A stretch of 8,657 bases of DNA from Thermopetrobacter sp. GTDB lineage: Bacteria > Pseudomonadota > Alphaproteobacteria > Rhizobiales > Aestuariivirgaceae. Within the stretch, counting starts at the first letter, position 1, and each line of letters begins with the position of its first letter. This document shows, piece by piece, positions 5,161-8,657 of this stretch. The notes beneath the pieces are model-generated. The model made no database searches, was not told the DNA's origin, and saw only the letters and a program-made list of their open reading frames with translations. The stretch lies in the NCBI GenBank assembly GCA_011374735.1, contig DRPD01000177.1, positions 1 through 8,657 of the forward strand, in the 5' to 3' direction. The translations under genes were made by a program, and so were the position numbers.

Positions 5161-6452
5161 GCGGCGTCCTCCCGCTCTTCCTCCAGCCCGGCGATGGCGC
5201 GGGCGAAGGCCGCCGCGTCGAACGGTTGCAGGTCGTCGATGCCCTCGCCGACGCCGATGGCGTGCACCGGCAGCCCGAAACGTTCGGCGATGGCCACGAG
5301 AATGCCGCCGCGGGCCGTGCCGTCGAGCTTGGTCATGATGAGGCCCGTCACGCCCGCAACTTGCGTGAACACCTCCGTCTGGCGCACGGCGTTCTGGCCG
5401 GTGGTGGCGTCCAGCACCAGCAGCACGGCGTGCGGGGCGTTTTCGTCGAGCTTCTTCACCACCCGCACGATCTTGGCCAGTTCGTCCATCAGCGCCGTCT
5501 TGTTCTGCAAGCGCCCGGCGGTGTCGATGAACACGATGTCGATGTTCTCTTCGCGGGCCTGTTGCACCGCGTCATAGGCCAGCGCGGCGGCGTCCGCGCC
5601 GGTGTCGCGGCTTACGAAGGACGCCCCGGCGCGCTTCGCCCACACGCCCAGCTGCTCCACGGCGGCGGCGCGGAAGGTGTCGCCGGCGGCCAGCAGCACC
5701 GAATGGCCCTCCGCCCTGGCGATGGCGGCCAGCTTGCCGATGGTGGTGGTCTTGCCCGATCCGTTCACCCCCACCACCAGCACCACGAAGGGGCGATGTT
5801 CGGGCGCGATCTCGAAGGGTTTTTCCACCGGCTTGAGCACCTGCGCCACCTCCTCGGCCAGAATGCGGCGCACCTCCTGAGGGTCGATGCCCTTCTCGTA
5901 GCGCCCCCCGGCCAGCCGTTCGGTGATGCGCTCGGCCATGTCGATGCCCAGATCGGCCTGGATGAGAATGTCTTCCAGCTCCTGCAGAGCCTCGGCGTCC
6001 AGTTTGCGTCTGGTGAAGATGGCGGCGATGCCGCCGGTGAGTGAATTGGACGACTTCGACAAGCCCTGGCGCAGGCGCGACAGCCAGCCGCGTTTCTCCT
6101 CTTGCGGCGGCTCTTCCGGCTGTGTCGGCTCCGCCGGTGCGGGAGTCTCTTCAGCCTTCGGCGCGGGTGGTTTTTCCGCCCGCTTCTCCGGTTCCGGCGT
6201 GGGTGTTTTTTTCGGTGGCGCCGGCTTTTGCGCACTTTTCGCGGCGGGCGTCTTTTTCGCCGCCGAAGCCTTCTTCTTTTCAGGCGGTTTTTTCTCCGTT
6301 GCGGGGGCGGGTTTTTCCGCCACCGGCTCCGGCGCGGGTTCGGCGGGTGGCGGGCTCTTTTCCGCCTGCGGCGCGGGCGGCGCCGCCTCCTTCTTCTTGC
6401 CGCCCAGCACGCTGAACATACGGCGAAAGAAGCCCGGTTTCTTCTCGCTCAT
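5157..6452 (-). CDS. ftsY: Signal recognition particle receptor FtsY
   Basis: FtsY is the SRP receptor GTPase at the inner membrane. It docks SRP-ribosome complexes and hands nascent membrane proteins to the Sec translocon. The protein has 431 residues. An N-terminal basic patch ([10 protein letters not shown]) is followed by a low-complexity Lys/Pro/Ala/Glu A region (about 20-120). A membrane-targeting amphipathic stretch [14 protein letters not shown] (121-134) leads into the N domain (about 135-220). The G domain contains the P-loop GVNGSGKT (228-235), DTFRAAA (258-264), DTAGR (310-314), the guanine-specificity motif TKLD (374-377) and [12 protein letters not shown] (400-411). All GTPase motifs are intact. 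It overlaps mtaB upstream and yciB downstream by ATGA junctions, with GGAGAGG before its start. The A region is longer and more repetitive than in compact FtsY proteins, but its length is variable in the family. Confidence 0.97.
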   Translation of the reverse strand: MSEKKPGFFRRMFSVLGGKKKEAAPPAPQAEKSPPPAEPAPEPVAEKPAPATEKKPPEKKKASAAKKTPAAKSAQKPAPPKKTPTPEPEKRAEKPPAPKAEETPAPAEPTQPEEPPQEEKRGWLSRLRQGLSKSSNSLTGGIAAIFTRRKLDAEALQELEDILIQADLGIDMAERITERLAGGRYEKGIDPQEVRRILAEEVAQVLKPVEKPFEIAPEHRPFVVLVVGVNGSGKTTTIGKLAAIARAEGHSVLLAAGDTFRAAAVEQLGVWAKRAGASFVSRDTGADAAALAYDAVQQAREENIDIVFIDTAGRLQNKTALMDELAKIVRVVKKLDENAPHAVLLVLDATTGQNAVRQTEVFTQVAGVTGLIMTKLDGTARGGILVAIAERFGLPVHAIGVGEGIDDLQPFDAAAFARAIAGLEEEREDAA

Positions 6453-7738
6453 GCCGCCTCTCCGATCAACCGCTGGTCATCGTGCGCGGTGATGCGCGCC
6501 GGCCTGATGTCGCCCACCGGCCAGTCACCGGGCACCCCGACCGGCGTGTTGTCTTCCGCGCGGGCGAAGCCGGGGCGTTCGATGTGCACCGCCGCCACCT
6601 TGCCCCGCTGCGCTTGCAGATGCGCGCGCATACAGGCCGCCCCCTCTTCCCGCAAGCGCGCGGCGCGGGCGCGGATGACGTCGCCCGCCACCTGCGGCAT
6701 GCGGGCCGCCGGGGTGCCGGGGCGGGCGGAATACGGGAACACGTGCAGGAACGGGATGCCGATCTCGCCGATCATGCTGCGGGTGTTGGCGAACATCTCT
6801 TCCGTCTCGGTGGGGAACCCGGCGATGAGGTCGGCGCCGAAGGTGACGGCAGGACGCAAGTCGCGCACCGTCGCGCAGAAGTCGATGGCCTGCTGGCGGC
6901 GGTGACGGCGCTTCATGCGCTTCAGGATCATGTCGTCGCCGGCCTGCAACGACAGATGCAGGTGCGGCATAAGGCGTTCCTCGCTGGCGAACACCCGCAG
7001 GAATTCGTCGTCGATCTCCGCCACGTCGATGGAAGAGACGCGCAGGCGCTGAAGCCCCGGCGCGTGCTTCAGAATGGCGGCGACGAGATGGCCCAGCCGC
7101 TGCGCCCCGCCCAGATCCTCGCCCCAGCTGGTGATATCGACGCCGGTGATGACCACTTCGCGGTGCCCGGCGGCGACGTGGGCCTTCACCTGATCGATCA
7201 CGTCTGCCAGCGGCAAGGAGCGGGCGTTGCCGCGCCCATAGGGGATGATGCAGAAGGTGCAGCGGTGATCGCAGCCGGTCTGCACCTGCACGAAGGCGCG
7301 GGTGCGCCCGGCGAAGCCCGGCAGGCGGGCCGGCGTCACCTCGGTGCGGGCCATGATGTCGGATACCGCGTGCAGGCCCTTCTCGTGGCGCGCCAGCCGC
7401 TTCCAGACGGCCGGGTCGAGCTTTTCGGCGTTGCCGATCACCGCGTCAGCCTCCGGCATGGCGGCGAACGCCCCGGCGTTCACCTGCGCGGCGCAGCCGG
7501 TGACGATCACCGGCGCTTCGGGGTGTTCGCGGCGCGCCTTGCGGATGGCCTGCCGCGCCTGCCGCTCCGCCTCGGTGGTGACGGCGCAGGTGTTGACGAT
7601 CACCGCCTCCGTCAGCCCGGCCGCGGCGGCCAGGCGGCGAATGGCCTCGGACTCGAACGTGTTGAGCCGGCAGCCGAAGGTGACGAGCGTCGGCGCGGCG
7701 CGTGCCTTCTTCTCTTTCGTCTTCGCCAGCGCGCTCAT
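6449..7738 (-). CDS. mtaB: tRNA (t6A37) methylthiotransferase MtaB, radical SAM enzyme
   Basis: MtaB converts N6-threonylcarbamoyladenosine at position 37 of ANN-decoding tRNAs to its 2-methylthio form, using two [4Fe-4S] clusters and SAM. The 429 residues fit the family. The N-terminal methylthiotransferase domain (about 15-125) carries the three cluster cysteines C23 (TFGCRLN), C51 (VNTCAV) and C82 (VTGCAAQ). The radical SAM domain (about 140-365) has the CX3CX2C motif GCDHRCTFC (155-163: C156, C160, C163). Further family signatures are [10 protein letters not shown] (197-206), [10 protein letters not shown] (260-269) and [10 protein letters not shown] (303-312). The last 60 or so residues fit a TRAM RNA-binding domain. 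The sequence CRLN with GRGNARS rather than CQMN/GRERS favours MtaB over MiaB. It overlaps dapF upstream and ftsY downstream by ATGA; GAGGAG precedes the start by 6 bases. Confidence 0.95.
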   Translation of the reverse strand: MSALAKTKEKKARAAPTLVTFGCRLNTFESEAIRRLAAAAGLTEAVIVNTCAVTTEAERQARQAIRKARREHPEAPVIVTGCAAQVNAGAFAAMPEADAVIGNAEKLDPAVWKRLARHEKGLHAVSDIMARTEVTPARLPGFAGRTRAFVQVQTGCDHRCTFCIIPYGRGNARSLPLADVIDQVKAHVAAGHREVVITGVDITSWGEDLGGAQRLGHLVAAILKHAPGLQRLRVSSIDVAEIDDEFLRVFASEERLMPHLHLSLQAGDDMILKRMKRRHRRQQAIDFCATVRDLRPAVTFGADLIAGFPTETEEMFANTRSMIGEIGIPFLHVFPYSARPGTPAARMPQVAGDVIRARAARLREEGAACMRAHLQAQRGKVAAVHIERPGFARAEDNTPVGVPGDWPVGDIRPARITAHDDQRLIGEAA

Positions 7739-8601
7739 GCTTCGCTCCTCGCGGCGAACATGTCCGCGGGCAATTCGCCGTCGAACTCGTATTCCACCGG
7801 CCCGGCCATCATCACGTGGCCGGTGTCTTCCCGCCAGTGGATGAACAGATCGCCGCCGGGCAGCGTCACGGTCACCTCACGCCCGGTTCGCTTCGTGCGT
7901 GCCGCACACACCGCAGCGGCGCAGGCGGCGGTGCCGCAGGCCTTCGTCAGCCCGGCGCCGCGCTCCCAGACCTTGAGGATGATGTGGCCGTCATCGACGA
8001 TGCGGGCGATGGAGATGTTGGCCCCTTCGGGAAAGATGGGGTGGTTTTCCAACAGCGGGCCCATGCGCGACAGGTCGATCTTCTCCACGTCATCGACCCA
8101 GAACACGGCGTGCGGGTTGCCCATGCTCACCGCGCAGGGCGAGTGCAGCACCGGATCGTCGATCGGCCCGGCCTGCAATTCGATGTAGCGGGTGTCGCGG
8201 AACTCCTCGGCCAGCGGGATGTCCCGCCAATCGAACTTCGGGCGGCCCATGTCCACCTCGATCAGGCCGTCGGCGCGGCGGCGCGCGCCCAGCAGGCCGG
8301 CCTTCGTCTCGATGGTCATGGCGTCCGCGCCCGTCTCGGTCATCACGATGTCGGCGATGCAGCGGCTGGCGTTGCCGCAGGCGGCCACCTCGGAGCCATC
8401 CCGGTTCCAGATTTCCATGAACACGTCGGCCGCCTTGGAGGGGCGAATGACGATGATCTGATCGCAGCCCACGCCGTTGTCCCTGTCGCCGATGGCGCGG
8501 GCGATGGCGGCGCGCATGGGCAGCGCGCGGGTGCGCGCGTCGAGCACCACGAAGTCGTTGCCCAGGCCGTTCATCTTGCGAAAGGGGATCGTCTCGCTCA
8601 T
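7735..8601 (-). CDS. dapF: Diaminopimelate epimerase
   Basis: DapF interconverts LL- and meso-diaminopimelate in the cytoplasm, the penultimate step of lysine synthesis and the source of meso-DAP for peptidoglycan. It is PLP-independent and uses two cysteines. From the ATG at 8601 the protein has 288 residues, typical of the family. [13 protein letters not shown] (9-21) is the N-terminal signature. The two catalytic cysteines are intact: C75 in AACGNASRC (73-81) and C222 in KACGTAAC (220-227). GVGCDQ (43-48) and SMGNPHAV (159-166) are substrate-site motifs. The frame is open further upstream to a TTG at 8652, but those 17 residues precede the family start and look like leader. It is the first gene in the visible operon with mtaB, ftsY and yciB. 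Its own ribosome binding site is weak. Confidence 0.96.
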   Translation of the reverse strand: MSETIPFRKMNGLGNDFVVLDARTRALPMRAAIARAIGDRDNGVGCDQIIVIRPSKAADVFMEIWNRDGSEVAACGNASRCIADIVMTETGADAMTIETKAGLLGARRRADGLIEVDMGRPKFDWRDIPLAEEFRDTRYIELQAGPIDDPVLHSPCAVSMGNPHAVFWVDDVEKIDLSRMGPLLENHPIFPEGANISIARIVDDGHIILKVWERGAGLTKACGTAACAAAVCAARTKRTGREVTVTLPGGDLFIHWREDTGHVMMAGPVEYEFDGELPADMFAARSEA

Positions 8602-8657
8602 CGGGCGCGCACTTTCGGCGGGTTGGCGGATGGCGCGCAATATACGCCGCAACGGCG
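8602..8657 (-). promoter_or_regulatory. dapF leader with a small hairpin and an AT-rich box (window edge)
   Basis: On the minus strand CGCCG-TTG-CGGCG (8645-8657, 5-bp stem, 3-base loop) is followed by TATATT (8639-8644). TATATT could be a -10 element for dapF, but any -35 would overlap the edge of the window and cannot be seen. Alternatively the stem belongs to the end of an upstream gene. A promoter ahead of dapF is plausible because it is the first gene visible in this operon. Confidence 0.3.

Noticed and set aside
6206..6212. Programmed frameshift site at the A7 run in ftsY
   Set aside because: The run is in the wrong register for a X XXY YYZ slippery heptamer, and the full-length frame already encodes an intact GTPase.
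6482..8188. 568-codon open frame on the plus strand opposite mtaB and dapF
   Set aside because: It lies antisense to two clear conserved enzymes, is rich in Arg, Gly, His and Ala as expected for the complement of GC-rich codons, and shows no family motif.
8602..8652. Longer dapF starting at the TTG at 8652
   Set aside because: The extra 17 residues are Arg-rich and precede the normal family N-terminus; ATG at 8601 gives the usual DapF length.
1..8657. CRISPR array, insertion sequence, toxin-antitoxin or defence genes
   Set aside because: No spaced repeats, terminal inverted repeats, transposase motifs or recognisable defence domains were seen on either strand.

Overview
The window looks like chromosome from a GC-rich alphaproteobacterium. 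It is almost wholly coding, and the gene order dapF-mtaB-ftsY-yciB is one I know from several alphaproteobacterial orders. The protein sequences (alpha-type DapF, TlyA with the SRAALKL motif, MtaB) fit that placement. I cannot name the genus from the sequence. No transposase, integrase, phage gene, CRISPR array or rRNA is visible.

Layout. (1) Positions 1-1046, plus strand: the tail of an unidentified gene, then xseB (exonuclease VII small subunit) and tlyA (rRNA 2'-O-methyltransferase), joined by overlaps of 4 and 8 bases. (2) Positions 1125-4364, minus strand, convergent with tlyA: a three-gene glycosylation cassette. In transcription order it holds a GtrB/DPM1-like family 2 glycosyltransferase with two C-terminal membrane helices, a GtrA-type four-helix membrane protein, and a large polytopic GT-C type glycosyltransferase. 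(3) Positions 4424-4499, minus strand: a complete tRNA-Thr with anticodon CGT, whose 3' end faces the cassette. (4) Positions 4582-8601, minus strand: dapF-mtaB-ftsY-yciB, in which every junction is an ATGA start/stop overlap. There is no gene-free stretch over 300 bases; the longest gap is 135 bases (3219-3353).

How the genes fit together. The four-gene operon is housekeeping: lysine/peptidoglycan precursor synthesis (DapF), tRNA A37 thiomethylation (MtaB), membrane protein targeting (FtsY) and envelope/septation function (YciB). xseB and tlyA serve DNA repair and ribosome modification. The cassette makes sense as one pathway: the family 2 enzyme charges undecaprenyl phosphate with a sugar in the cytoplasm, GtrA helps move the lipid-sugar across the inner membrane, and the GT-C protein transfers the sugar to an unknown acceptor on the periplasmic side.

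The most interesting observation is that this Gtr-like trio lies directly 3' of a tRNA-Thr(CGT) gene. That is the same tRNA isoacceptor (thrW) at which enterobacterial serotype-converting phages carrying gtrABC integrate. No attachment-site repeat or integrase is visible here, so shared ancestry of the site is only a hypothesis. The sugar and the acceptor cannot be told from the sequence.
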